64,000 nucleotides of DNA from DAITBA01 sp036824005 (GTDB lineage Bacteria; Pseudomonadota; Gammaproteobacteria; Burkholderiales; Rhodocyclaceae): contig DAITBA010000017.1 in NCBI GenBank assembly GCA_036824005.1, forward strand, positions 1-64,000. The letters are read 5' to 3'. Positions within the stretch are counted from its first letter, which is position 1, and each line of letters begins with the position of its first letter. Shown piece after piece: positions 1 through 8,048 of the stretch. The notes under the pieces are model-generated. The model did not search any database. It saw nothing but the letters and a program-made list of their open reading frames with translations, and was not told where the DNA came from. A program made the position numbers and the translations under genes.

Positions 1-60
1 AACTATACCCAGAACCAGTACCCACACCTATCGGCTGTTTGAGTTGTTAAAGAACGGCTC
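1..60 (-). other. 16S rRNA operon leader, partial
   Basis: Read on the minus strand, this stretch carries a boxA-like antitermination element (TTCTTTAACAA, about 46-56) followed by AGCCGATAGGTGTGGG. That combination is typical of the leader upstream of 16S rRNA in betaproteobacteria. The 16S gene itself would begin beyond the left edge. The match is from memory of rrn leaders, not from a search. Confidence 0.75.
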
Positions 61-82
61 GCCGAAGCGAGGAAAGCCGCGC

Positions 83-110
83 ATTATACAGGCGCGCAAA
101 GGGCGGTCAA
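83..110 (-). promoter_or_regulatory. rRNA operon sigma-70 promoter
   Basis: On the minus strand TTGACC (105-110) and TATAAT (83-88) are separated by 16 bp. A GC-rich discriminator (GCGCGG) follows, as in stringently controlled rRNA promoters. An AT-rich block, AAATATATTT (121-130), lies just upstream of the -35 and could be an UP element. Transcription runs leftward into the boxA leader. The promoter sits just past the tyrS stop codon, so tyrS and the rRNA operon are co-oriented. Confidence 0.8.
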
Positions 111-144
111 CACTCCCGGCAAATATATTTCGCTGCTTGACAGG

Positions 145-1344
145 TCAGGCGATGGATACGCGGGCGAACTTCCGCTTCCCGACCTGCAGCACTGCGGTGT
201 CACCCTTCTTCAGCACCAACGACTTGTCCAGCACTTTCTCACCGTTGAGACGCACACCGCCCTGTTCGATCATGCGCAATGCCTCCGACGTGCTCGCGGT
301 CAGACCTGCCGCCTTCAGCACCTGGGAAACGGGCACAACGGCTTCCGCGACAGTGAGAGCGATTTCGGGAATATCCGCCGGGATTGCGCCCTGTCGGAAC
401 CGCGCCTCGAAGTCGGCCAGCGAGTCCTGGGCAGCGCGCCGGCTGTGAAAGCGTTCGACGATCTCCTGGGCGAGAAGCACTTTTATGTCACGCGGATTAC
501 GGCCCTCCCCGACTTCGTCCTTCCAGCGCGCGATTTCGCTTGCGGGCCGGAAGGACAGCAGTTCGAGATACCGCCACATGAGTTCGTCGGACACCGACAT
601 GAGCTTGCCGAATATCTCGGCGGGCGACTCGGTTATGCCAACGTAGTTGCCGAGCGACTTCGACATCTTATTGACGCCGTCCAGGCCCTCGAGCAAGGGC
701 ATGGTCAAAATGCACTGCGGCGATTGACCGAAGTGCTTCTGCAACTCCCGCCCCATGAGCAGATTGAATTTCTGATCGGTCCCACCAAGCTCGACGTCAG
801 CACGCATGGCCACGGAGTCGTAGCCTTGGCACAGCGGATAGAGGAACTCGTGAATCGCGATCGGCTGGCCGTTGCGATAGCGCTTGCCAAAGTCATCGCG
901 CTCGAGCATGCGTGCCACGGTCGACTGCGCTGCCAGCTTGATCATGCCGGCTGCGCCGAGTGATTCGAACCACGTGGAGTTGAAGCAGATCTCCGTCTTG
1001 GCCGGATCCAGGATTTTGAAAACCTGCTCCTGATAAGTCTTGGCGTTCTCCAGTATCTGCTCGCGTGACAGCGGTGGGCGGGTGGCGTTCTTGCCGGTGG
1101 GGTCGCCGATCATCCCGGTGAAGTCGCCAATTAGGAACATAACGTGGTGTCCAAGCTCCTGGAAGTGACGGAGCTTGTTCATCAGCACAGTGTGGCCGAG
1201 GTGCAGATCCGGCGCCGTCGGATCGAATCCGGCCTTGATACGCAGCGCACGCCCGCTCTTGAGTTTGTCGACGAGTTCGCTCTCGAGCAGCAACTCGTCG
1301 CAGCCACGCGTTATCAATGACAAGGCATCGGAAAGATCGCTCAT
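145..1344 (-). CDS. tyrS: tyrosyl-tRNA synthetase
   Basis: Charges tRNA-Tyr with tyrosine in the cytoplasm. It is a class I synthetase of about 399 residues, with a HIGH-type signature HLGH at 48-51, KMSKS at 226-230 and a C-terminal S4-like RNA-binding domain (RLNGEKVLDKS region). I chose the ATG at 1344 because the protein then starts MSDLSDAL as in relatives. The open frame continues 28 codons further upstream, but that part has no family-like sequence. It is the last gene before the rRNA promoter on the same strand. A TAGAAT -10-like sequence at 1439-1444 has no good -35. Confidence 0.95.
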   Translation of the reverse strand: MSDLSDALSLITRGCDELLLESELVDKLKSGRALRIKAGFDPTAPDLHLGHTVLMNKLRHFQELGHHVMFLIGDFTGMIGDPTGKNATRPPLSREQILENAKTYQEQVFKILDPAKTEICFNSTWFESLGAAGMIKLAAQSTVARMLERDDFGKRYRNGQPIAIHEFLYPLCQGYDSVAMRADVELGGTDQKFNLLMGRELQKHFGQSPQCILTMPLLEGLDGVNKMSKSLGNYVGITESPAEIFGKLMSVSDELMWRYLELLSFRPASEIARWKDEVGEGRNPRDIKVLLAQEIVERFHSRRAAQDSLADFEARFRQGAIPADIPEIALTVAEAVVPVSQVLKAAGLTASTSEALRMIEQGGVRLNGEKVLDKSLVLKKGDTAVLQVGKRKFARVSIA

Positions 1345-1544
1345 GGTCTTTGCACTTGCCGACTGGAATTGTGGGTTCTTGGCTTTGCCTGCGCTTGTCG
1401 CTTGCCCACGTGGCATAGAAGACGGCATGCAGACACGGATTCTAGCCTAGCCGTCGTCGTCCCGCGATAGCGCGCCGCGTACCGCGGCCGGCTGCCGCCG
1501 CGTGGCATGACAACCTGAAGTCGCTCATGCCGGTGGTCGAGCCG

Positions 1545-1572
1545 AAAAAACAACGGGGGCCGAAGCCCCCGT
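1545..1572 (-). terminator. intrinsic terminator after erpA
   Basis: Eight-base-pair stem (1553-1560 with 1565-1572, ACGGGGGC/GCCCCCGT) and a 4-nt loop. On the minus strand it is followed by a T-rich tail (complement of the A run at 1545-1550). It lies 22 bp past the erpA stop and so separates erpA from tyrS. Confidence 0.85.
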
Positions 1573-1593
1573 ATCTGCGCACTTCCTGAACCT

Positions 1594-1944
1594 TTAGACG
1601 GTAAACGAGGAGCCGCAGCCGCAAGTGCTGGTGGCATTGGGATTCTTGATGACGAACTGGGCGCCCTCCAAGCCTTCCTGATAGTCGATCTCGGCGCCGA
1701 CCAAGTACTGATAGCTCATCGGGTCGATGAGCAAGGTCACGCCGTTCTTCTGCATAACCGTATCGTCCTCGTTGGTCACTTCGTCGAAGGTAAAGCCGTA
1801 CTGGAAGCCCGAGCAGCCGCCCCCAGTGACAAAAACGCGTAGTTTCAACTCCGCGTTACCCTCCTCCTCGATCAATTGCCTGACCTTGTTCGCCGCGTTG
1901 TCGGTAAAAACAAGCGGGGCAGGCATCTCTGCCACGGCGTTCAT
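1594..1944 (-). CDS. erpA: iron-sulfur cluster insertion protein ErpA
   Basis: A-type carrier that delivers Fe-S clusters to apo-enzymes, including those of isoprenoid synthesis and respiration. At 116 residues it has the usual length. The three conserved cluster-binding cysteines are present: Cys44 in GGCSGF, then Cys108 and Cys110 in the C-terminal CGCGSS motif. It has its own sigma-70 promoter overlapping the end of the bactofilin gene and its own terminator, so it is probably monocistronic. I prefer ErpA to IscA because there is no isc cluster nearby and the N-terminal sequence resembles betaproteobacterial ErpA. Confidence 0.93.
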   Translation of the reverse strand: MNAVAEMPAPLVFTDNAANKVRQLIEEEGNAELKLRVFVTGGGCSGFQYGFTFDEVTNEDDTVMQKNGVTLLIDPMSYQYLVGAEIDYQEGLEGAQFVIKNPNATSTCGCGSSFTV

Positions 1945-1974
1945 CGGACACTCCTGAAAATGGTTCGCACTACT

Positions 1975-2003
1975 ATTATCTTGCCATTCCGGGACTCGGT
2001 CAA
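1975..2003 (-). promoter_or_regulatory. sigma-70 promoter of erpA
   Basis: On the minus strand TTGACC (1998-2003) and GATAAT (1975-1980) are exactly 17 bp apart. The -35 overlaps the stop codon of the bactofilin gene. The predicted transcript would start near 1968 and leave a leader of about 24 nt before the erpA ATG. Confidence 0.75.
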
Positions 2004-2404
2004 TTGCTCCCGGACGCTAGTTTCAGCCCGACTGTTGCCGCCCCGCTCGACTCATGCACGAGCCTGCCTTGGACAACCGCTCCCATGTGCATTTCGAGGT
2101 TCGCGTAATGCACGTCGCCCGTGACCCGGGCGCTCGGCTGCAGTTCGAGGAACTCGGTCGCGTGGACCGGACCATCGACGGTGCCATTGACCACGACGTG
2201 GGACACCTCGACCTCGCCTTGGATGCGTGCCTGCTCGCTGATCACCAATGTCCCAGTCTTGTTTTCCTCGACGCGGACGTTACCCTTCACTTCGCCATCA
2301 ACGCGCAAACCGCCAGAAAACGTAACGCTCCCCTCGACGCGGGTACCCGCGCCAATCAGGCTGTCGATCCGGCTCTGAGGCGTTTTGGATTTCTTTCCGA
2401 ACAT
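2000..2404 (-). CDS. bactofilin (polymer-forming cytoskeletal protein)
   Basis: Small beta-helical protein of the bactofilin (DUF583) family. Members polymerise without nucleotide and act as scaffolds for cell-shape or envelope enzymes. The middle of the protein shows the repeating hydrophobic-glycine pattern expected for a right-handed beta-helix (VTFSGGLRVDGEVKGNV and following repeats), flanked by short polar tails. The ATG at 2404 (MFGKKSK) is preferred over a GTG four codons upstream because a GGGGGA ribosome site precedes it. It lies 12 nt after the DUF6776 gene and is probably co-transcribed with it. Confidence 0.88.
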   Translation of the reverse strand: MFGKKSKTPQSRIDSLIGAGTRVEGSVTFSGGLRVDGEVKGNVRVEENKTGTLVISEQARIQGEVEVSHVVVNGTVDGPVHATEFLELQPSARVTGDVHYANLEMHMGAVVQGRLVHESSGAATVGLKLASGSN

Positions 2405-2416
2405 GGCTTCCCCCAC

Positions 2417-3154
2417 TTACAGCATGACGGTCTGCGACGCCTTGGTCGCCCCGTCCTGCAGTAGTCTGACCTCTACGCTTTTTACCTGGGCACCCGCAGG
2501 CACCTGGAATGTTCCCTCGACGCGCTTGAAGTGCCTGAAAGCCAGAGTAAACCTCTGACGATCACCTTCCGCGGCCGATGGTAAAACCATCATAGCACTT
2601 TTGCCATCTTGCTGCAGGTTGATCACTAGCTGCATCGCCCCCTTGAACTCCCGGTCCCTCTTGTCGCCTTGCAGGGTAATGAGCATCCGATAGCGGAACA
2701 GCCCCGTTGCCGCCTCGGGTTCGATCCGCAGGCGGTCGATTCGCAATGCCCCGTCCCTGCCTTCCGTGGCGGCCAGGTTCTCGAACAAGGCTAGTTCTTC
2801 CCTCAGCCTTGCGTTCTCCTCCTCGAGAGATTTGACCTGCGTCGTCAGTACCTGTTGCGCCGCGCGCTCGATCTTCAGGCGGTTCTCGGTCGACTCGGGG
2901 TTTGCACGCAGGGCGTGGTTTTCCTTCTCCAGCTCGGCGACGCGCTCCTTCATGGCGCGGAGTTCCTCGGCAGAGGCGGTTCCGTCGAGCCCGGCGTAGC
3001 GCCGGCCGGCATCGTAAATCCATGCCGATAACGCAAGGGAGACCGACAGCAGCGCGACGATGGTCGCAGCGCGCCAGTACCACGGCCGATGGGGCCGAAC
3101 GGCAACTCGCTGCGCTGAGATGCCCGATCGCCCACGCAGGCTGCGCCGGAACAT
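2417..3154 (-). CDS. DUF6776 family membrane-anchored coiled-coil protein
   Basis: Function unknown. The protein has a basic N-terminus, one transmembrane segment at about residues 30-48 (TIVALLSVSLALSAWIY), a long heptad-rich coiled coil at about 65-145 and a C-terminal beta-rich domain. It is therefore predicted to be anchored in the inner membrane with its bulk in the periplasm. Its start overlaps the argC stop as TGATG (ATG at 3154, or GTG one codon earlier), so it is translationally coupled to argC. The neighbouring bactofilin suggests an envelope role, but this is only inference. Confidence 0.8.
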   Translation of the reverse strand: MFRRSLRGRSGISAQRVAVRPHRPWYWRAATIVALLSVSLALSAWIYDAGRRYAGLDGTASAEELRAMKERVAELEKENHALRANPESTENRLKIERAAQQVLTTQVKSLEEENARLREELALFENLAATEGRDGALRIDRLRIEPEAATGLFRYRMLITLQGDKRDREFKGAMQLVINLQQDGKSAMMVLPSAAEGDRQRFTLAFRHFKRVEGTFQVPAGAQVKSVEVRLLQDGATKASQTVML

Positions 3155-4182
3155 CACGGCAAGACGGGTATCTGCGCGAGTCCGGCGTGCTCGTCAAATC
3201 CGAACATGATGTTCATGTTCTGCACGGCCTGGCCTGCTGCACCCTTGACGAGGTTATCGATAACGGACAAGACGACCAGCATGTCGCCCCCCAACGGCCG
3301 GTGCACGGCGATGCGGCACAGATTTGAGGCGCGGACGGACCGGGTGTCTGGGTGGCTCTTGGGCGGCAAAACATCGACGAAAGGTTCGTTAGCGTAGCGC
3401 TTCTCGTACAACGCCTGGAAGTCGGGTTGCGTTGTCACACGCGCATAGAGCGTAGCGTGAATGCCGCGGATCATCGGCGTCAGATGCGGGACGAACGTGA
3501 GCGACACCTCGCGGCCGGCGGCTTGCGACAGGCCCTGCTGGATCTCCGGCAGGTGACGATGACCTGCTACGCCGTACGCCTTGAAGTTGTCAGAGGCTTC
3601 CGAGAAAAGGGTATGAACCTCGGCTTTGCGTCCCGCGCCCGAGACGCCGGACTTGGCATCGGCGACAAGATGTGCAAGATCGACCGCCGCGGTCTCGACG
3701 AGCGGCAACAATCCAAGCTGGACCGCAGTCGGGTAGCAGCCCGGATTGGCCACGAGCCGTGCGCTGCGGATCTGTTCGCGGTGCAACTCCGGTAATCCAT
3801 ACACAGCCTCAGCGACCAAGTCGGGAGCGGCGTGCTTCATGCCGTACCACTGCTCCCACTGGGCCACATCACGCAGGCGGAAATCCGCCGCGAGATCGAT
3901 GACTCGTACACCCTGATCCAGGAGTGCTCGCGCCTGTTCCATGGCAACGCCATTTGGTGTGGCGAAATACACTAGGTCGCAGTGCTCGAGTCCCGCCCCG
4001 GTTGGATCGGCGAAACGCAGCGAGACGCGCTGCCGAAGGCTGGGAAACATGTCGGCGACCGGCATGCCGGCCTCGCCCCGGGACGTGATCGCCGCAAGCT
4101 CCACGTGCGGGTGCTGCGCCAGCAAGCGCAGCAACTCGACGCCGGTATACCCTGTTCCTCCGACAACGCCTACCTTGATCAT
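3154..4182 (-). CDS. argC: N-acetyl-gamma-glutamyl-phosphate reductase
   Basis: Reduces N-acetylglutamyl phosphate to the semialdehyde with NADPH, the third step of arginine synthesis. The 342-residue protein has the N-terminal nucleotide-binding signature GGTGYTG (8-14) and the catalytic cysteine at 149 in NPGCYPT. It starts at an ATG behind an AAGGAGG ribosome site. It lies downstream of the rplM-rpsI unit, separated from it by an intrinsic terminator. argB, the preceding enzyme of the pathway, is far away at 26.9 kb. Confidence 0.96.
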   Translation of the reverse strand: MIKVGVVGGTGYTGVELLRLLAQHPHVELAAITSRGEAGMPVADMFPSLRQRVSLRFADPTGAGLEHCDLVYFATPNGVAMEQARALLDQGVRVIDLAADFRLRDVAQWEQWYGMKHAAPDLVAEAVYGLPELHREQIRSARLVANPGCYPTAVQLGLLPLVETAAVDLAHLVADAKSGVSGAGRKAEVHTLFSEASDNFKAYGVAGHRHLPEIQQGLSQAAGREVSLTFVPHLTPMIRGIHATLYARVTTQPDFQALYEKRYANEPFVDVLPPKSHPDTRSVRASNLCRIAVHRPLGGDMLVVLSVIDNLVKGAAGQAVQNMNIMFGFDEHAGLAQIPVLP

Positions 4183-4220
4183 CGCGCCTCCTTACGTTGC
4201 GGAATGCTTCCGTGCAGATG

Positions 4221-4243
4221 AAAAAGCCGCCTTGAGGCGGCTT
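4221..4243 (-). terminator. intrinsic terminator after rpsI
   Basis: AAGCCGCC (4224-4231), loop TTGA, GGCGGCTT (4236-4243). On the minus strand it runs into a T tract (complement of 4221-4225). It ends the rplM-rpsI transcript before argC. Confidence 0.8.
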
Positions 4244-4288
4244 CTCGTGATGCTTCGCGGAACCGGCCGGTCCTGCGATCGCGGCGCC

Positions 4289-4681
4289 TCAGCGCTTGGA
4301 GAACTGCTTGCGGCGGCGGGCCTTGTGCAAGCCCACCTTCTTGCGTTCGACCTCGCGCGCATCGCGCGTCACGAAACCGGCCTTGCTCAGCGTCGGCTTC
4401 AACGTGTCGTCATAATCGATAAGGGCTCGGGTGATCCCGTGCCGCACCGCCCCGGCCTGCCCGGATTCACCACCACCAGTCACGTTTACCAGGATATCGA
4501 AAGTGGTCGTGTGCTGTGTCAGTTCCAACGGCTGGCGGACGATCATGCGCCCGGTCTCGCGGGAAAAAAACTCATCTACCGGCTTGCCGTTTACAACAAA
4601 TCTGCCATTGCCGGGTCTTATGAATACGCGCGCCACTGCAGTCTTGCGCCGGCCGGTGCCGTAGTTGTAGTTTGCTGCCAT
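4289..4681 (-). CDS. rpsI: 30S ribosomal protein S9
   Basis: Component of the small-subunit head; its C-terminal tail reaches the P-site tRNA. The 130-residue product starts MAANYNYGTGRRK and ends in the characteristic basic ARRRKQFSKR tail. The open frame runs further upstream, but the ATG at 4681 matches the family N-terminus. It follows rplM by 28 nt, the conserved rplM-rpsI order. Confidence 0.97.
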   Translation of the reverse strand: MAANYNYGTGRRKTAVARVFIRPGNGRFVVNGKPVDEFFSRETGRMIVRQPLELTQHTTTFDILVNVTGGGESGQAGAVRHGITRALIDYDDTLKPTLSKAGFVTRDAREVERKKVGLHKARRRKQFSKR

Positions 4682-4709
4682 GTTGATATCGCTGCTTTCG
4701 CCGTTACGT

Positions 4710-5138
4710 TTAAATTTCGAGGGGTCGAGGTTGCTGGGCGGCATGGGGATGCTGCCCGCCGGCATAAACCTTCAGCTTCTTCAGCATTGCGTATCCCAGT
4801 GGTCCTTTGGGCAACATGCCCTTCACCGCCTTCTGCAGGATGCGCTCCGGAAAACGCTGTTGGAGCTTGGTGAAATTGGTCTCGTAAATGCCACCGGGGA
4901 AACCGCTGTGCCGGTAGTACTTCTTTTCCGTCGGCTTGGCGCCGGTCACGCGCAGCTTCTCAGCGTTTACCACCACGATATAGTCACCAGTGTCCACGTG
5001 CGGCGTGTATTCTGGTTTGTGCTTGCCCCGGAGCCGATGGGCGATCTGGCTCGCGAGCCGTCCGAGCACCTTGTCGGAGGCGTCGACGACATACCAGTCA
5101 CGCCGCACTTCTTCCGGCTTGGCAGAGAACGTCTTCAT
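4710..5138 (-). CDS. rplM: 50S ribosomal protein L13
   Basis: Early-assembly protein of the large subunit. The product is 142 residues from the ATG at 5138 (MKTFSAKPEEVRRDWYVVDA), with the conserved VLGRLAS and RKGPLG-like (LPKGPLGYAML) segments. It is the first gene of the rplM-rpsI operon. A strong sigma-70 promoter gives a leader of about 45 nt that contains a small AGCC/GGCT hairpin; I cannot say whether this is an autoregulatory site. Confidence 0.97.
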   Translation of the reverse strand: MKTFSAKPEEVRRDWYVVDASDKVLGRLASQIAHRLRGKHKPEYTPHVDTGDYIVVVNAEKLRVTGAKPTEKKYYRHSGFPGGIYETNFTKLQQRFPERILQKAVKGMLPKGPLGYAMLKKLKVYAGGQHPHAAQQPRPLEI

Positions 5139-5188
5139 GGAAAACTTCCTTCGAAATCCAGTGAGCCTGCTGGGCTGAAAAGCCGTGC

Positions 5189-5218
5189 ATTGTAGGCCAG
5201 CGTCGCAGCGACTGTCAA
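5189..5218 (-). promoter_or_regulatory. sigma-70 promoter of rplM-rpsI
   Basis: On the minus strand TTGACA (5213-5218) and TACAAT (5189-5194) are 18 bp apart, a near-consensus promoter about 45-50 nt upstream of the rplM start. Confidence 0.8.
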
Positions 5219-5336
5219 ACCAACCCCCCTCTGGCCTGTTCCTCGAGCGCTGCCGATTGGCGCGCCGGCTGGATGGCGCACTGCATCGAGAAGAAGCGCG
5301 GTGCCGCATGCCATCGGTAACGCCACGCGTGCGCCC

Positions 5337-5368
5337 AAAAAAAAGCGCAACTCACGGGGAGTTGCGCT
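5337..5368 (-). terminator. intrinsic terminator of the candidate sRNA
   Basis: Perfect 10-bp stem (5344-5353 with 5359-5368) with a 5-nt loop and an eight-T tail on the minus strand (complement of 5337-5344). It points leftward. The only upstream candidate is the sRNA, because rplM begins downstream from its own promoter. Confidence 0.85.
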
Positions 5369-5475
5369 AAATCCACACCAAAGGAGGAGGGTGGAGGAGA
5401 CAAAAGCGAGAATGTAGCGAGGCGAACTTCAGATACCTCGATCACATTCGACAAAACGAATGATGCCACAGATCT
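5337..5475 (-). ncRNA. candidate sRNA with anti-Shine-Dalgarno loop
   Basis: Between rplM and the OsmC-like gene the minus strand encodes three consecutive hairpins and no convincing protein. The first is CATTCG/CGAATG (5445-5462). The second, at 5372-5395, has a short stem with a one-base bulge that displays a CTCCTCCTTT loop, complementary to ribosome-binding sites. The third is a strong intrinsic terminator: 10-bp stem AGCGCAACTC/GAGTTGCGCT at 5344-5368, followed by eight Ts. A weak promoter (TTGTGC, 16 bp, TGCAAT; 5482-5509) would start a transcript of about 139 nt. The 5' end is inferred. The terminator and loop are directly visible. It resembles C-rich sRNAs that base-pair with Shine-Dalgarno sequences. 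Confidence 0.6.
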
Positions 5476-5743
5476 TTGTGCATTGCAAGAACTTTGGTGC
5501 GGCGCACAAAACCCGCCGCAAACACCGCGCGGTTCCCTGAATCGTTGCACAACATAATGTTATTATTAGATATTTATCATTGTCGATGCGACGGTTGTAC
5601 CGATTACAGCGGGTTTTAATTTACGTTTGGCGACGATCTCCGCAGAAAGATTCCGCGCCGCACAAGGTCTGCCGGACCGCCATGGCCTGCGATTCCGGTT
5701 AGGATTGGTACGCGGAACCAATTCCGACGAGGAGGAGAGATTC

Positions 5744-6160
5744 ATGGAGTGCGTCGTCAGGTGGGGCGAAGGCATGACGTTCGTGGCCGAGACCGGCAGC
5801 AATCACATCGCAGTGATGGACGGTGCGCCGGAAGGCGGCGGTCGCAACCTCGCACCGCGGCCGATGGAACTGGTGCTGGCAGGCACCGGCGGCTGCACGG
5901 CCTACGATGTGGTCTTGATACTCAAAAAGAGCAGGCAGCAGGTGACGCACTGCGAGGTGAGCCTACACGCTGAACGAGCGGACGCCGACCCCAAAGTGTT
6001 CACGCGCATCCGGTTCCATTTCCGGATCGGGGGTAAGGATCTCAAACCGGACGTCGTCGAACGCGCGATCAAGCTCTCGGCGGAGAAGTACTGCTCGGCG
6101 TCGATCATGCTGGGCAAGACAGCGCAGATCACGCACGATTGGGAGATCATCCCCGAATAG
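5744..6160 (+). CDS. OsmC family protein (YhfA-like)
   Basis: Small OsmC/Ohr-fold protein of 138 residues. The family includes thiol peroxidases that reduce organic hydroperoxides. The sequence has the features of the YhfA branch (EGMTF near the start, GGCTAYDVV and EKYCSASIML cysteine motifs). The two cysteines, in GGCTA and EKYCS, correspond to the family redox pair. The ATG at 5744 has an excellent GGAGGAGA site. The open frame extends to 5627, but that part is unlike the family. It is transcribed on its own, convergent with coq7. A possible promoter is TTGCAC (5545-5550) with AGATAT 17 bp on. Confidence 0.85.
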   Translation: MECVVRWGEGMTFVAETGSNHIAVMDGAPEGGGRNLAPRPMELVLAGTGGCTAYDVVLILKKSRQQVTHCEVSLHAERADADPKVFTRIRFHFRIGGKDLKPDVVERAIKLSAEKYCSASIMLGKTAQITHDWEIIPE

Positions 6161-6196
6161 ACCCTGCGTCCCGCAGCGGCGACGCGTTACGCAGCG

Positions 6197-6817
6197 CTAT
6201 ACCCAATAGGCGGTGCGGGTCATCACTTTCGACGCGACACGCATTGCAAGCTTGACCGGTACCGGCAGTTCCCTCGCCCCCAGGCCGACTGCCGTATGGG
6301 CGTGCTGGATCTCGTCCTTCTTCATTTGCTCGAGGATTTCCCAGGATTTGCGGTCGGCTCGCGGCAAACGTTCGAGGTGATCTGTCAAATGCGCTTCGAC
6401 CTGCCGCTCCGTTTCGGCGAGGAACCCAAGATTCCAATCGTCGCCAAGTTTGCCCGCGGCAACCCCCAAGGCAAGGGCGCCACCGTACCACAACGGATTG
6501 AGAAGGCTGCGGCGGCCGCCGAGCTCCTCGATGCGCCTCTCGGTCCAGGCCAGGTGTTCCGTCTCCTCGCCCGCCGCCCGCTCGAGCGCGCGCCGCACGG
6601 CATGATCGCGGGAGGTAACGGCCTGCCCCTGGTAAAGCGCCTGGGCACACACCTCACCGACATGATTGACGCGCATCAGCGCAGCGGCGTGGCGCTTCTC
6701 GGCCTCCGACAGGGGTGTTTCGGGCAGCTCGGCACCGGGCACGGGGCGCACCGTGTGCGCCGGCGCAAACACTGTACGCAGGGCCTTGTCGAACTCGACG
6801 ATCAGTTCATCAATCAT
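6197..6817 (-). CDS. coq7: demethoxyubiquinone hydroxylase Coq7
   Basis: Membrane-associated di-iron monooxygenase that hydroxylates demethoxyubiquinone at C6, the penultimate step of aerobic ubiquinone synthesis. The 206-residue protein carries the ferritin-like di-iron ligands: Glu55 (VGEVCA), the ETEH motif at 85-88 and a late DEIQH motif. Typical of betaproteobacteria, which use Coq7 in place of UbiF. It is last in a minus-strand series after the CNP1-like gene, with a 95-bp gap. Confidence 0.94.
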   Translation of the reverse strand: MIDELIVEFDKALRTVFAPAHTVRPVPGAELPETPLSEAEKRHAAALMRVNHVGEVCAQALYQGQAVTSRDHAVRRALERAAGEETEHLAWTERRIEELGGRRSLLNPLWYGGALALGVAAGKLGDDWNLGFLAETERQVEAHLTDHLERLPRADRKSWEILEQMKKDEIQHAHTAVGLGARELPVPVKLAMRVASKVMTRTAYWV

Positions 6818-6912
6818 GGCGCCATAGCCTTAAAGCCACACGATGAATTCTAGCAGGCGCGCCGAAACTGGCGGTCGCCGCTGGCTGTGCCCGCGACGTG
6901 CTGGTCTACGGA

Positions 6913-7440
6913 TCAGCGATAGGTCTGCGGCAGTGCCGGATGCCCGCCGCGCTTCAGGGCATCGATGGCCTCCTCGGGCGTGCGCACGGCGATCCCATTC
7001 GGGCACAGGTACTCGCGCGCCAACGCCGCATGGTGGCGATTGACGGTGCTGTTGTAAATGCGGGTCCAACCGCTGTTGCGCGCCCGCGACCACGTATCGT
7101 CGGCATGTCCGAAGGCATAGAGCCTCAACTCGCTCGTGGCGCAGCGTATGCCCTCGAAGCTGACATTCGTGGCACCGTTCGGAGTCTTGACCACGAGCGC
7201 GTAGCGCACGACCTCGTCGCTGCCGATATCGATGGATGCCGTATCGACAAAGAAGCGGTTGGAACTCGTCGAGCCGGGTTGAAACTCAAGCAGCTTTTCC
7301 GTCTGCGGATAGGGCGGCAACTGGGCCTGGACCTCCTTCCACGGCTTTTCGTCGATGTCGTCTTCGAACTGTGCATCGTACTGGGCGTACAACGGCGGAG
7401 CAGCCGCCACCATCGCCGACAGCAACGCCAGCCGCCTCAT
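6913..7440 (-). CDS. CNP1-like family exported protein
   Basis: Predicted secreted protein of 175 residues with a signal peptide (residues 1-20, cleavage near LYAQ) and a CNP1-like domain as named from Neisseria. Its biochemical role is not known to me. It begins at an ATG that overlaps the stop of the DUF3501 gene (TGATG; a GTG one codon earlier is also possible), so it is probably translated by coupling in the Fe-S oxidoreductase operon. Single cysteines occur in RCATSE and YLCPN. Confidence 0.78.
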   Translation of the reverse strand: MRRLALLSAMVAAAPPLYAQYDAQFEDDIDEKPWKEVQAQLPPYPQTEKLLEFQPGSTSSNRFFVDTASIDIGSDEVVRYALVVKTPNGATNVSFEGIRCATSELRLYAFGHADDTWSRARNSGWTRIYNSTVNRHHAALAREYLCPNGIAVRTPEEAIDALKRGGHPALPQTYR

Positions 7441-8024
7441 CACGACAGGTCTTTCACCAGCGCATCGCGGACCGCCGCCGGCAGGGGATCGAAATGCGCC
7501 GTGTAAAGCGCGTGATCGACGCCCAGCGCGAGCGCGCCGCCGGAGCGCAAACCCTGAACCATGGGTGGCGCCAGCTCAAACCGTAGGAAATGAACCGACG
7601 ATGTCTTCTCGTCGTTGTCCCGTTCCAAGTCCTCGTCGGCAACGGCATAGACGCGAGGATGCCCACTCACTTGCATCCAAACGTGATCTTCAACGCCGAT
7701 CAGTCTGCCCAACCAGAGGCTGCGTTCGCCTGGGTCGGGGTATTCGAGCATCATCGTGGCCTTGAAGTTCGTGCCATCGGGCACGAGCGGATTGTACGCG
7801 TCCAACTCGTCGAGTATGCCCCGTTCCTCGAATGTTCGTTCGATGCGCAGCATCTCCTGGATCTGGTAGCGGATGGTGAGCTCGTCCTCGAAGATGAGGG
7901 TCATGTGCTCACCGAGCGAAACGGTTCGGTTCTTCTTGTGCGCGATCACCTTGGCGCGAAACGCAGGGCGCTCCCTGGCGTAGGTCTCCAATGACATCAG
8001 GCTGTCACGGGTAATCGTTGGCAT
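7440..8024 (-). CDS. DUF3501 family protein
   Basis: Conserved protein of 194 residues without known catalytic motif. The family is typically encoded beside rubrerythrin and a heterodisulfide-reductase-like Fe-S protein, as here. The sequence is rich in acidic residues, with no signal peptide or membrane segment, so it is probably cytoplasmic. It follows the Fe-S oxidoreductase by 24 nt and overlaps the CNP1-like gene, so the three very likely form one transcript. A role as partner or assembly factor for the Fe-S protein is inference from context. Confidence 0.85.
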   Translation of the reverse strand: MPTITRDSLMSLETYARERPAFRAKVIAHKKNRTVSLGEHMTLIFEDELTIRYQIQEMLRIERTFEERGILDELDAYNPLVPDGTNFKATMMLEYPDPGERSLWLGRLIGVEDHVWMQVSGHPRVYAVADEDLERDNDEKTSSVHFLRFELAPPMVQGLRSGGALALGVDHALYTAHFDPLPAAVRDALVKDLS

Positions 8025-8048
8025 TGCCGAGTTTCCTTTCCTCGCTAG

